Shown here piece by piece: positions 12,001 to 18,560 of a stretch of DNA of 18,560 bases (its first letter is position 1; every line of letters begins with the position of its first letter). The position numbers were made by a program, and so were the translations under genes. The DNA lies in the NCBI GenBank assembly GCA_026770595.1, contig MU633963.1, forward strand, positions 1 to 18,560, written 5' to 3'. Below the pieces are notes generated by a model. That model was not told where the DNA came from, searched no databases, and worked only from the letters and a program-made list of their open reading frames with translations. The DNA is from Ochromonadaceae sp. CCMP2298 (taxonomy: Eukaryota > Sar > Synurophyceae > Ochromonadales > Ochromonadaceae).

Positions 12001-15000
12001 GTGATATCGCCCGCAGCCGCACTGGCCCCGCTGCTGATCGACACTGCTCCACTGCTAGATGCGAACGCCGAACCGCTGCTGAGCTCAATGAATCCACTGG
12101 AACCATCAAGGTTGGAAGACGCGCTGGCTGCGATAGTAGCCTTGGTACCTCCAACGGCGCTTAGCTCTCCAGCTGCAGCCAAGGAGATGTCTCCACCATC
12201 TTTGCCCTGTCCAGATGCCATGGAGATTCCACCACCCGACATGACAGAGCTAGAACCACCAATTAGGGAAATATCGCCAGCAGAGGAGGCCTGAGAAGAT
12301 CCGGTAGACAGGGTAAGTAATCCGGTATTTCTATTACCAGAGGCGGTAACAATTTCAATGGCGCCTGATGCGCCAGTGCTCGAGGATCCACCGGACAGAG
12401 TCAGCGTTCCACCGGTAGAGCCAGTGGATGCTCCAGCTTCGATATTTAATGCGCCGCCTCTAGTATCTCTCATCCCTTCTCCGGCAGTGATCGACACGCT
12501 TCCGCCAATGACACCAGAAGAGGCGCCACCTGCAATGCTGACGCTGCCCCCGACTGAGCTCGCAGCACCGCTAGTGCCAGCAGAGATGTCGATGGAACCA
12601 CTGGACTTATCAAATCCGTCGCCGGTGTTGATCGAAACGTCACCACCACCAGCTCCCGCACCGCTAGTCAGCTGCAGCTCTCCCCCTTGCGTGGTGGAGT
12701 CGCCGCTGCGGACGGTGACCGTGGCTCCAACCTGGGCAGACAGCCCAGCCCTGAGGGTCACGTCGCCAGCAGGCTCAGAGTCGCTCGCGCCACTGCTGAT
12801 GTCGACAGATCCAGTGCTGGAAGTAGAGGACCCGCTGGCCAGGGTGACGGGACCGCTTGAGGCCGCGTGTGAGAGAGTTCCAATGTCCACCTCAGATGCG
12901 AGGAGGGAGAGGACCGCCCCCTCGGACAGGCCCGTGCTCACGCTGATGGAGCCACCCACAGCACCGCTTCCGCCACTGACCGACACGGACGCACCGTCGC
13001 TCTGGCGACCGGCTGCAGTGCCTCCTGTGAAGGAGACTGCACCCGCGTCATCGGAAGCGCCGCTCTGGATGCTGATAGACCCACTGGTGGAAGCAGAGTC
13101 GGCAGACTTGAGAGTAGTCTGTCCACTAATAGTTCTCTCGCTGGACCCACTTGACAGCAGAAGGGAGCCGCCAGTGGAGTCGATGGATGCACCACCAGTG
13201 ACAACGGCGGACCCGCCAGCGGTGACGCCTTCCCCTCCGCTGACCTCCACGGCGCCTGCTGCGTTCAGAGTGTGGGAGAGGCCGCCTACTACTGTCACAG
13301 ACCCCCCCTCTCCATCGCTGGAGGCGATGCCTGCCTGCAGCGACACAGAACCAGCCCTTCCAGTGCTGGCGCCGCCACTGCTGATGGAAACATCACCCCC
13401 TACGGAGCCGGAACCCGAGGAGAGAGAGAGAGTCCCCCCCTGCAGGCCGCTGCCAGCACGGACCTCGACAGACCCCGCCTGCGCCGCCTCCGAGTTGCCA
13501 GAGGACAGGGACGCAAAGCCCGGGGCATCCGTGGTGCCACCGGAGGACAGGGTGACACCGCCAGTGCCTCCTACCGCCGATCCGGAAGACAGTTGCACAG
13601 ACCCGCTAGTCACCCCGCCGCTCATCTCGGCACGGGTAGCCACCGAGACACCCCCGCCTACCAAGGCGACAGAGCCGCCAGAAGTGGAGCCCACACCCGC
13701 GGACAGAGATATTGACCCTCCTAGAACACCGCTGCCCGCCTGCAGAGACACCGAACCCCCCAGCTTAGCCCCAGAGCCTGCAGAGACAGAGACACTGCCG
13801 GGAACCGCAGAGCGCGAGTCCCCGGTTGCAATGGAAACGCCCCCAGATTGTCCCGCTGCATCTGTGCCGATCTCGATAGAGCCGGAGTCGCTCTTCGTGA
13901 GTGTGCGTCGGCGCTTGGTGAGGATCTCGACATTTCCCTGCTCCGCGGCCAGCCCTGTCTCGGCGCCGAGATTCAAGCTAGCACCGTTGCTGCCCCCGCC
14001 CGCGCTGACTGACACCGATCCTGGCGTTGCTCCGGCACCCGCTGAGATATCGATGGAGCCCGCCTGGCCGCGGGGGTTTAAGCCAGCGCTGAAGACCACT
14101 CCGCCCGCAGCGCCAGAGGCCACGTCTCCGGTCCTTATAGAGACAGAGCCGGAAGCTGCCCCCTGCCCGGGCGTGGAGACGAACACATCGCCGGAGTCTT
14201 TGGGGCTCATCCCTGACGAGACCGTCAAGGAGCCGCTCCTGCCAGCTTCAGCAGCGCCGCCCTCCACGAGGACAGACCCTCCAGGTACCGCGCTGGTTGA
14301 GTGTCCACCTAAGATAGACACAGCCCCGGCTGCCTCGCTACCCGTCGTGGCCCCGCCCTGGATAGCCACAGAGCCTCCCACGTCCGAGCCGATGCCCGCC
14401 CCAGCTTCGATTGCAACATCCCCGCCGGCCGCGCTGTCCCCCGCGCTTGCGCTGATGCGTACACTGCCGCCGGAGGAACCCACACCGCCAGAGAGAGAGA
14501 CGCTTCCTGCCGCTACGGCGGAGTCGCCAGCGCGCAGATCCAAATTTGCACCTTGAGAGGCTCCGCCACCTGCAGCGATCGTTACCTCGCCCGCGTCGGA
14601 GAGCGAAGCGCCGCTAGTGATCAGGACTGACCCCGAGGCCAGTGAGCTGCCAGAGGTGATAGCAACGTTGCCCGACTTCACCGCCTGGTCAGTGCGCGCA
14701 ATGAACTTGCCCTCTGCCTGCAGGTCCAGCGAGTCCTTGGAGGCGACCGAGACGGCACCCCCGGTACTGCCCGCCCCAGCCTCGATAAAGATGCTGCCTC
14801 CGCTGACTGCGCCGGATCCGCCAGCCACACTCACGCCACCGCTGGCTGTGGAGGAGCTGCCGGTCTTGATGGATAGGGCACCAGAGGACACCGAACCGGA
14901 GACGGTAGCGATCCCAACTGAGCCTGAGCTGGCCCGCGTGCTCGATCCCGAAACCAGTAGCAGGTCGCCTCCAGCCCCAGCCCCCGCACCGCCCGAAACC

Positions 15001-18000
15001 GTGACAGCTCCTGCTGCAGCCTCGGTGGCGGAAGCTCCACCGACGATAGAGATTATGCCCCCACCTCCTGTACCGCTCGCTGCGCCTGCACTGACAGACA
15101 CGGCCCCGCCAGACGAAGTGCCGCTTCCTGCCCCCGCCGTCACGGCGACCGCGCCGCTCGACCCGGCAGATCCAGAGCCACTGCTGACAGTGACACCTCC
15201 GCCGATAGGTCCAGCACCAGCAGATAGGGTCAGCTTACCCCCCTTATCCTGCGACTTAATCAAGGCATCGAGAATGGAATCGCCAGCCCCGATAGATACG
15301 CTTCCGCCCACAGAGTTCTGAGACGACCCGCCCAGCAGGGAGAGATCACCAGCACTGCCGGTCCCTGCGTCGCCACTGCTGATCAGCACTGCGCCGCTCT
15401 CCGAGGCAGCCCCCGTAGAGACCGACAGATCCCCGGCAATTGTGCTTAGACTGGCGTCGGTTGCGGTTACGGACAGAGAGCCAGAAACGGCGGATTCGCC
15501 CAAGCCCGCAGCCAGGGAAACAGAACCGCCCGCCCCTGCACCGGCAGAAATGGTGATAGCGCCGACGCGCCCGGGGGTGCTACCGGTGGCAAGCGACAGG
15601 TCGCCTGATCCGATGAGCCCGTTGCCCGAGGACACTTCAACGCTACCTGACGCACCGGAGGTGGCCGCACCACTGCCCAGAGTGACCGTGCCGCTGCTGG
15701 GTGACTGCGCCGACGTCAAGCGCACGGATCCGCTGGACTGAGACATGCTTGATCCGCTGGGGATGGAGACAGATCCGCCCTCGCCGGTATCTGCTGCTCC
15801 ACCCTCGATTTCGACAGTCCCGCCTGCCGACCGCCCGGTCAACCCGTCTCCGCCGCTGATTAAAACGGCGCCGCCGTCTGCCACCCCCCCGGTTGAGGTG
15901 CCTGCGCCGATGGTCACGCGGCCTCCGAAGCCGGAACTCATACCCGCCTCGATAGTGACTGCTCCACCCGCACCGGAGCCCGCACCAGCGCCACTCTCCA
16001 GGAATAGCTTGCCGCCTACCGCACCGCTGCCAGCAGAAACGCTCAGCTCGCCCGACACGCCAGCAAGGGCATCACCGCTGGAGAGCTGCACAGAAGAGCC
16101 TGCGACCGAGGATTGTCCTGGCTTGAGGCTGACGGATCCCGCAGAGGCGCTAGCCCCCGTGCGGACGTTCACTGCCCCAGAGGAGGAGGCTTCTCCAGAC
16201 TTGAACTTCACAGTCCCGCTGTCGTCCGCCGCGTCAGAAGTGCCCAGACTGGCAGCCTCGCCCTGGAAGACGACCTTCGACTGGGCCTCCCCTGAAGACG
16301 AGCCCGCAGTCACGAAGACCGACCCGCCCTCAGCACCGACTCCGCCAGACAGCTCAGCGGAGCCACCTGCGCCACCGCGGGCAGCACCTCCGGACAGAGT
16401 GACACCACCGCCCGTACCGGCGGCATCTCCGCCGCCGACCAGCAAGGCACCACCAGCACCGAGGCGGCCCGCTCCGCTCTGGATGGCCATGTCGCCGCCG
16501 ACTGGGCCAGCGCCGCTCTGCATGACAACGCGACCGCCCTGGACGTCAGAGTCGCCTGCAAGATTCTCGCCCGCAATAATGGACACGGAGCCGCTCTGCT
16601 CCTGACCAGCACCAGCCTGGAGTTCGATGTCACCGGCAAATTCACCGCTGGCAGTGCGCACGAGGACAGATCCCGATGCTGATGAAGCAGAGGATCCACT
16701 TGCCAGCAGCACCGACCCGGACTCGCCAGAGTGGTTGGCCGATTCCAGGCTGACGTCACCGCTGGAAGCGGCAGCTGCATAAGTAGCGCCGCTAGAGAAG
16801 ATGACAGAGCCGCCTGCTCCACCAGCAGCGGCACCTCCCGCGATGCTCACTGAGGCACCGCTGTCAACGCCCGACCGCCCCCCGCGAAGGAGCACGTCTC
16901 CTGCAGAGCCAGCGGAGTCCCCTGTAGCCAGGGTGACAGAGCCAGACTCCGCGCCACTGGCTGAGAGTGCCTCCGCAGAGGTGACAATAACAGATCCGCT
17001 TGCGGCCCCCAAGGCAGAGCCGCTTGACAGCTCCACGCCGCCCCCAGCAGCCTTACCCTGAGAAAACCCTCCCCGCACAGCCGCATCGCCGCCGTTGGAC
17101 AAGCCTAATGCGCTACCGGCATTGAGCAAGACAGCGCCCCCAATAGAGGAGACATCACCGGCCGCACCAGCATCTAGGGTGATGGATCCGCCCGCAGCCG
17201 CAGAGAAGGCGACGTCGCCGCCAGCCATCGCGCCCGCGCCACTGCTGATCGACACCGCCCCACCGACAGCACCGGAGCCAGCAGCCAGCAGCAAGTTCCC
17301 GCCCTGCTCTTCGGCGTCACCAGCCTGAATGCTAACCTCGCCCCCCGCAGAGGACGCGCCAGCATTCAGAAGAATGCTGCCTGCAATTCCAGAGGCGGGG
17401 CCGGTGCTAACCGCGACTGATCCGGAGCCTGCTTGTACAGAGACGGCACCATCAGAGGACAGGGCTGCCTCCGATCCCATCAGCGTGAGCTCCCCACCCA
17501 CACTGGCAGTGGCGCCACCTGCGATGGACACAGATCCCCCTGCCCGGGTACCCGCACCGGCCGAGAGGTCAATTGCGCCACCCGCATCTGCTCCCGCACC
17601 TGAGGTGAGACTGACATCACCGGGGGTGATGGCGCTTCCGGTGGATAAGGGAATAGCGCCAGATCTGCCGGAAACCGAAGACCCCGTTGCAAGGGAAACA
17701 TCACCAGACACAATGGAGGAGGTCGAGGAGGATACGAGCACAGCGCCGCTGGAGAGGGAGTCGCTCTCACCCCCCGAGAGAAGAAGAGCACCCCCGGCCC
17801 CGCTGGTGGAGGCCCCGCCGCTTGCGGTCACTGTGGCTCCCCTGCTGATCGCCTCGCCGCCGAGGATGCGAACCCCTCCTGCTGTCGCGCCTTTGCCCGC
17901 TACAGAACCAGCAGACACCTCGACTGTGCCTCCAGATCCCGTCGGTCCGCTGGCGCCAGCTGCAATCTGCACGGATCCGCCATCCTCCAGAGAGGCGGCA

Positions 18001-18560
18001 CCCACGCGCACAGACAGCGCCCCGCCAGACATGCCATCTCCACCCGCGAGTATGAGTTCACCGCCCTTGACTCCGGATGCCCCCGCACTGATGCGGGTGG
18101 CGCCGCCGGCAGTCTTGGAAAGGCCTGGTGTGATGTCGATCGAGCCTGCGGAGACGCGTTCGCTCGCGCCTGTGCCGATCCTGACACCGCCAGTTAGCTG
18201 GGCGTTATCCTTCGTCGCGAAAATGACATCCCCGGACTTAGCACCGCCGCCTCCACCAGTGATGGTGACAGCACCGCCCGCAGCAGCGGCATCCAAGGTA
18301 GAGCCTGCAGAGAGCTGCAGATCACCGCCACTTCCGGAGGCACTAACGCCAACAGCTATGTCGATGTTGCCAGCTCCCGACAATGCGCTGTCACCAGATG
18401 AGATCTTCACCGACCCACTAACTCCTTTCAGAGTTGTGCCGGTGGCGAATTCAACGTTGCCTGAACTCATCGTATCGGCGCGATCGAAGACCTCTGTCCA
18501 CGATGATGTGGTCAGACGGATGTCGCCACTCTTCGTAGCAGAGCCCTCCGACACATGGAA
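1..18560 (-). CDS. Internal part of a giant Gly/Ser/Ala-rich solenoid-like repeat protein (partial at both ends)
   Basis: The codon phase with + triplets beginning at multiples of three is open from 18560 down to 3, about 6,186 codons; no ATG-to-stop frame closes in this phase. Direct translation of about 3-4,560, 5,041-6,600 and 16,080-18,560, plus many samples between, gives one continuous pattern: coils of about 15 residues such as SGALYIGSGQAAGGA and GGAVSISSGAGAMA. The first ATG is at 18468-18470, but open, repeat-like codons lie upstream of it, so it is probably internal. The left end also stops in mid-coil (GAIYVG). No signal peptide, membrane segment, catalytic motif or known domain was seen. 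Cys is absent from the stretches read, and Trp, Tyr and His are rare. Phase never slips, so all length changes between coils are multiples of three, which argues for a translated gene rather than a decayed satellite. The protein family is not recognised. An extracellular fibre, adhesin or cell-covering protein is inference only. Confidence 0.87.
69..344 (-). repeat. Six-coil block D (276 bp)
   Basis: Starts SGLITLSTGTSSSGN and ends SGSVLIRTGEATGTTGV. It is the partner of block 621-893 in the alternating pattern. One coil contains a rare His (GTSLHQS). Confidence 0.8.
318..392 (-). repeat. Marker coil, left-array type
   Basis: LLRTSNAGSAGSSG leads into LITLSTG. The same arrangement recurs at 867-938 and 1413-1484, giving a spacing of about 550 bp. 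Confidence 0.7.
345..620 (-). repeat. Six-coil block C (276 bp)
   Basis: Starts SGLVILSTGDATSGN and ends TGNMLLRTSNAGSAGS. Coil 1 carries the GDxTxGN variant that is also in the partial block at 1-68 (STGDSTGGN). This supports pairing of alternate blocks. Confidence 0.8.
621..893 (-). repeat. Six-coil block B (273 bp)
   Basis: Starts SGVLSLSTGTASSGN, then SGALYFGSGRATGGRA, and ends SGTLLLRTGDAGTNGV. It matches block 69-344 best, where coil 1 is SGLITLSTGTSSSGN and coil 2 SGALYIGSGQAAGGA. Confidence 0.8.
867..938 (-). repeat. Marker coil, left-array type
   Basis: IIRTSNAGNAGTSG is followed by VLSLSTG. It is nearly the same as the element at 318-392. Confidence 0.7.
894..1163 (-). repeat. Six-coil block A (270 bp)
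   Basis: Starts SGLITLQSGTTTAGS and ends TGGMIIRTSNAGNAGT. It is most like block 345-620 (SGDIYVRVG against GAINLIVG, and RTSNAG in both last coils) rather than its immediate neighbour at 621-893. Confidence 0.75.
1164..1439 (-). repeat. Six-coil block Z (276 bp), diverged
   Basis: Starts SGSISLQTGITQIGE, continues SGSILIQTGSAQSGR, and ends SGEVTILTAAGGRVGK. The length equals its neighbours', but residue matches to the left-most blocks are few outside the coil core. Confidence 0.6.
1413..1484 (-). repeat. Marker coil, intermediate form
   Basis: FVMLTSNSGKSGASG is followed by SISLQTG. It links the left-array RTSNAG form to the looser marker coils further right. Confidence 0.6.
1440..1715 (-). 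repeat. Six-coil block Y (276 bp), diverged
   Basis: This is the most upstream block, in coding direction, that I can still fit to the six-coil frame. It starts SGNIDILTPATVAAT and ends SGDFVMLTSNSGKSGA. The final coil shares the TSNxGxxG element with blocks 894-1163 and 345-620. Confidence 0.6.
2013..2084 (-). repeat. Marker coil
   Basis: GQLAIASSSSGFTGG is followed by SGDISLVTG. The Ser run replaces the usual turn. Confidence 0.5.
2835..2897 (-). repeat. Marker coil
   Basis: GYLSLQTAAASSSG is followed by DVLIGSG. The coil before it has a longer charged turn (SSESSSKRGG). Confidence 0.55.
3621..3680 (-). repeat. Marker coil
   Basis: LALRIGSNSQSSG is followed by DVDIASG. It is close to the marker at 5163-5231 (LRSNSASSG). 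Confidence 0.6.
4431..4496 (-). repeat. Marker coil with Tyr
   Basis: LSISSSSYAAITASAI is followed by DISSG. A rare Tyr sits in a Ser/Ala stretch that lacks Gly for about 18 residues. Confidence 0.5.
4989..5042 (-). repeat. Second marker type: AGDS unit
   Basis: AGDSVKRGQDLILASGSG. It begins A-G-D-[S/T], has a polar or charged middle and ends h-x-L-x-S-G-x-G. Related units lie at 5721-5798, 6507-6590 and 15210-15287. Confidence 0.5.
5163..5231 (-). repeat. Marker coil
   Basis: EGVQLRSNSASSGESSS is followed by VLVNTG. The matching element of the next upstream unit is at 5922-5993. Confidence 0.6.
5343..5378 (-). other. Arg/Gln-rich loop
   Basis: SQRQVAGRSRQV lengthens one turn between the coil cores GGVSIVAG and GGSIEMLAG. 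It carries three Arg and three Gln and no acidic residue. Confidence 0.5.
5721..5798 (-). repeat. Second marker type: AGDT unit
   Basis: AGDTTLRSLSTSQSTGG is followed by RVVLESGAG. It lies about 760 bp from the unit at 4989-5042 and about 790 bp from that at 6507-6590. Confidence 0.55.
5922..5993 (-). repeat. Marker coil
   Basis: AKVSLQTGARLNEADSG is followed by AVAIASG. It lies about 760 bp from the marker at 5163-5231 and about 780 bp from that at 6714-6773. Confidence 0.6.
6507..6590 (-). repeat. Second marker type: AGDT unit with helix-like middle
   Basis: AGDTQFSGTLTSALDAVGG is followed by KLQLASGSG. The LTSALDAV stretch could form a short helix and resembles ILDALIKS in 15210-15287. 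Confidence 0.55.
6714..6773 (-). repeat. Marker coil
   Basis: LSLSTQPAVSDSG is followed by AVTLATG, one of the clearest examples. It carries one of the few Pro residues in the array. Confidence 0.65.
7398..7457 (-). other. Pro-containing loop that breaks the coil pattern
   Basis: VNYVAPLAGPEATKTPIAGG has three Pro, one Tyr and one Lys in 20 residues and no h-x-h-x-x-G core. Standard coils flank it on both sides, so it looks like an insertion between coils, perhaps a hinge or an exposed loop (inference). Confidence 0.6.
7575..7664 (-). repeat. Marker coil with Phe
   Basis: LSLTSSDSVQFSTFADG is followed by SGEVTFTSG. Three Phe fall within about 17 residues, unusual for this protein. Confidence 0.5.
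8304..8360 (-). repeat. Marker coil, short form (weak)
   Basis: GAVSIETIAASG is followed by DISMTSG. The strand runs on without the usual SG turn. It was placed mainly because it falls at the expected spacing. Confidence 0.4.
9066..9143 (-). repeat. Marker coil, LSIGT type
   Basis: VEISASQTLSIGTMAGEIG is followed by DVVISTG. The (L)-x-G-T element recurs in the markers at 10533-10622, 11331-11415 and 16194-16292. Confidence 0.5.
9879..9917 (-). other. Trp-containing unit
   Basis: SGAWRTLFGTSTG. Trp is at 9906-9908. It lies where a marker coil is expected (about 790 bp from 9066-9143 and about 690 bp from 10533-10622) and is followed by AVEISSG. Confidence 0.55.
10533..10622 (-). repeat. Marker coil, SATLGTF type
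   Basis: LLDLTSDGSATLGTFSG is followed by PISIASG. It closely resembles the element at 11331-11415 (SRAASLGTFAG), about 790 bp away. Confidence 0.6.
11331..11415 (-). repeat. Marker coil, SASLGTF type
   Basis: INVLGSRAASLGTFAGVG is followed by SVSVTSG. The shared [TS]LGTF[SA]G with 10533-10622 is stronger than expected from coil background. Confidence 0.6.
13863..13931 (-). other. Unit with a basic KRRR cluster
   Basis: VEILTKRRRTLTKSDSGSIE replaces a normal turn by a run of five Lys/Arg in nine residues (13893-13919). No comparable cluster was seen elsewhere in the stretches read. The nearest are QRQVAGRSRQV (5343-5375) and GQRKDGRGG (near 4.58 kb). It could be a proteolytic site, an anionic-ligand contact or chance. 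Confidence 0.55.
14649..14762 (-). repeat. Marker coil with a charged, Gly-poor insert
   Basis: AVSVASKDSLDLQAEGKF is followed by IARTDQAVKSG and then NVAITSG. About 25 residues hold only one Gly and several Lys, Asp, Glu and Gln, so this part may be an excursion from the solenoid. Confidence 0.55.
15210..15287 (-). repeat. Second marker type: AGDS unit with helix-like middle
   Basis: AGDSILDALIKSQDKGG is followed by KLTLSAGAG. It shares the AGD opening, the hDAh core and the GGKLxL close with 6507-6590 although the two are 8.7 kb apart. Confidence 0.55.
15411..15482 (-). repeat. Marker coil
   Basis: GSLSVTATDASLSTIAG is followed by DLSVSTG. Confidence 0.55.
16194..16292 (-). repeat. Marker coil with a long charged loop
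   Basis: After GEAQSKVVFQGEAASLGTSD comes AADDSGTVKFKSG. It is among the longest departures from the 15-residue coil (about 33 residues), with Lys, Asp, Glu and two Phe. Confidence 0.55.
16920..16994 (-). repeat. Marker coil
   Basis: SVIVTSAEALSASGAESG is followed by SVTLATG. It is very like the coil near 13.11 kb (TTLKSADSASTSG then SISIQSG). Confidence 0.6.
17682..17747 (-). repeat. Marker coil
   Basis: AVLVSSSTSSIVSG is followed by DVSLATG, about 760 bp from the marker at 16920-16994. Confidence 0.6.
18438..18521 (-). repeat. Marker coil with Trp
   Basis: IRLTTSSWTEVFDRADTM is followed by SSGNVEFATG. Trp (18498-18500), two Phe and several charges make it the least solenoid-like unit at the right end. 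The ATG at 18468 lies inside it; it is an unlikely start because repeat-like codons continue upstream. Confidence 0.55.

Larger units (their letters stand above)
1..18560 (-). repeat. Degenerate 45-bp (15-residue) coil repeat filling the window
   Basis: The basic unit is [G/S]-G-x-h-x-h-x-[S/T/A]-G plus a 5-8 residue Gly/Ser/Ala/Thr/Asp-rich turn, usually 13-16 residues in all. Examples are GGKVSLTTGLSTKTS near 1.5 kb, GGSVELSSGLA near 2.65 kb, GGAVALEAGTGTTA near 5.65 kb and GGRVVMQSGAGPV near 16.5 kb. At DNA level the coils are strongly diverged, with all four Gly codons and both Ser codon families used at equivalent sites. The protein pattern is therefore far better kept than the nucleotide sequence. 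The alternating h-x-h core followed by a Gly turn fits a parallel beta-solenoid with one short strand per turn; that fold is inferred, not shown. Confidence 0.88.
1716..18560 (-). repeat. Longer super-repeat zone, about 770-780 bp (about 17 coils) per unit
   Basis: Within the coil array a non-standard marker coil recurs. It is a strand followed by a Ser/Ala/Thr/Asn stretch without the usual SG turn, then SGxVxh[A/S/T][T/S]G. I place markers near 2.05, 2.87, 3.65, 4.46, 5.20, 5.96, 6.74, 7.62, 8.33, 9.10, 9.90, 10.58, 11.37, 12.13, 12.87, 13.90, 14.70, 15.45, 16.24, 16.96, 17.71 and 18.48 kb. Most gaps are 690-870 bp, with one near 1.0 kb (12.87-13.90) where another marker-like coil lies near 13.11 kb. 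The coils after a marker tend to open with S-G, and later coils with G-G. The markers at 8.33, 12.13, 12.87 and 13.90 kb are weak. Positions were picked by eye, so the period is provisional. Confidence 0.5.

Noticed and set aside
13410-13440. Short GA run followed by a C run as a microsatellite or regulatory tract
   Set aside because: It reads in frame as an ordinary coil (GGTLSLSSGSG), so simple codon use explains it.
12358-14556. Plus-strand Pro-rich frame of 732 codons
   Set aside because: It mirrors the sense Gly-rich repeat codon for codon and shows no domain of its own; similar fragments occur in the same phase along the whole window (2551, 5047, 5767, 7513, 10543, 15745).
2846-17791. 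Many minus-strand ATG frames of 60-174 codons in a second phase
   Set aside because: They overlap the giant frame, all lie in one shifted phase, are Leu/Ser/Arg/Pro-rich without motifs, and are broken often, as expected for shadows.
18468-18470. ATG as the real start of the gene
   Set aside because: Open, repeat-like codons continue upstream to the window edge and the ATG lies inside a coil-related unit.
1-18560. CRISPR array
   Set aside because: Periodicity is strong but repeats are degenerate, carry no unique spacers and preserve a reading frame.
1-18560. RTX, collagen or silk-type repeat
   Set aside because: No GGxGxDxxx nonapeptides, no continuous G-x-y triplets, no poly-Ala blocks; the unit is about 15 residues with an h-x-h core.
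1-18560. tRNA, rRNA, insertion sequence, promoter or terminator
   Set aside because: I saw no cloverleaf, conserved rRNA block, terminal inverted repeats or non-coding gap; every stretch checked is coil-coding.

Overview
The whole window appears to be the inside of one giant protein-coding gene on the minus strand. One reading phase (codons occupying + positions 3-5, 6-8 ... 18558-18560, read from right to left) stays open over all 18,560 bases, about 6,186 codons. Neither the true start nor the stop is in view. I found no second gene, RNA gene, mobile element, CRISPR array, promoter or terminator. The Pro-rich frames on the plus strand are antisense shadows of the same gene.

The protein is built almost entirely from a degenerate coil of about 15 residues (range 13-18), roughly [G/S]-G-x-h-x-h-x-[S/T/A]-G followed by a short Gly/Ser/Ala/Thr/Asp turn, where h is Val, Ile, Leu, Met or Phe. 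Such a pattern fits a beta-solenoid: one short beta strand and one Gly-rich turn per coil. It is not RTX, collagen, pentapeptide or hexapeptide repeat. I saw no Cys in the stretches translated codon by codon (about 3-4,560, 5,041-6,600 and 16,080-18,560, plus samples elsewhere), and only two Trp.

The coils are organised in a hierarchy. At the left, which is the C-terminal side (1-1,715), they form 6-coil blocks of 270-276 bp. Alternate blocks resemble each other most, giving a 12-coil unit of about 550 bp. From about 2 kb to the right end, a recognisable marker coil lacking the usual turn recurs about every 770-780 bp (about 17 coils). A second marker type, beginning AGD[S/T], is spaced 765-770 bp in the 5.0-6.6 kb region. 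A few units depart from the pattern: a KRRR cluster near 13.9 kb, a Pro-containing loop near 7.4 kb, Trp-containing units near 9.9 and 18.5 kb, and a long charged loop near 16.2 kb.

The organism cannot be fixed from this window. The DNA looks GC-rich, codon use is broad (all four Gly codons, both Ser families) and no intron is visible. Giant Gly/Ser solenoid ORFs of this general look are, from memory, found as hypothetical proteins in unicellular algae and large DNA viruses, and very large ORFs also occur in some bacteria. A marine protist or one of its viruses is my weak preference. A role as an extracellular fibre, adhesin or wall/scale protein is inference from repeat architecture only.
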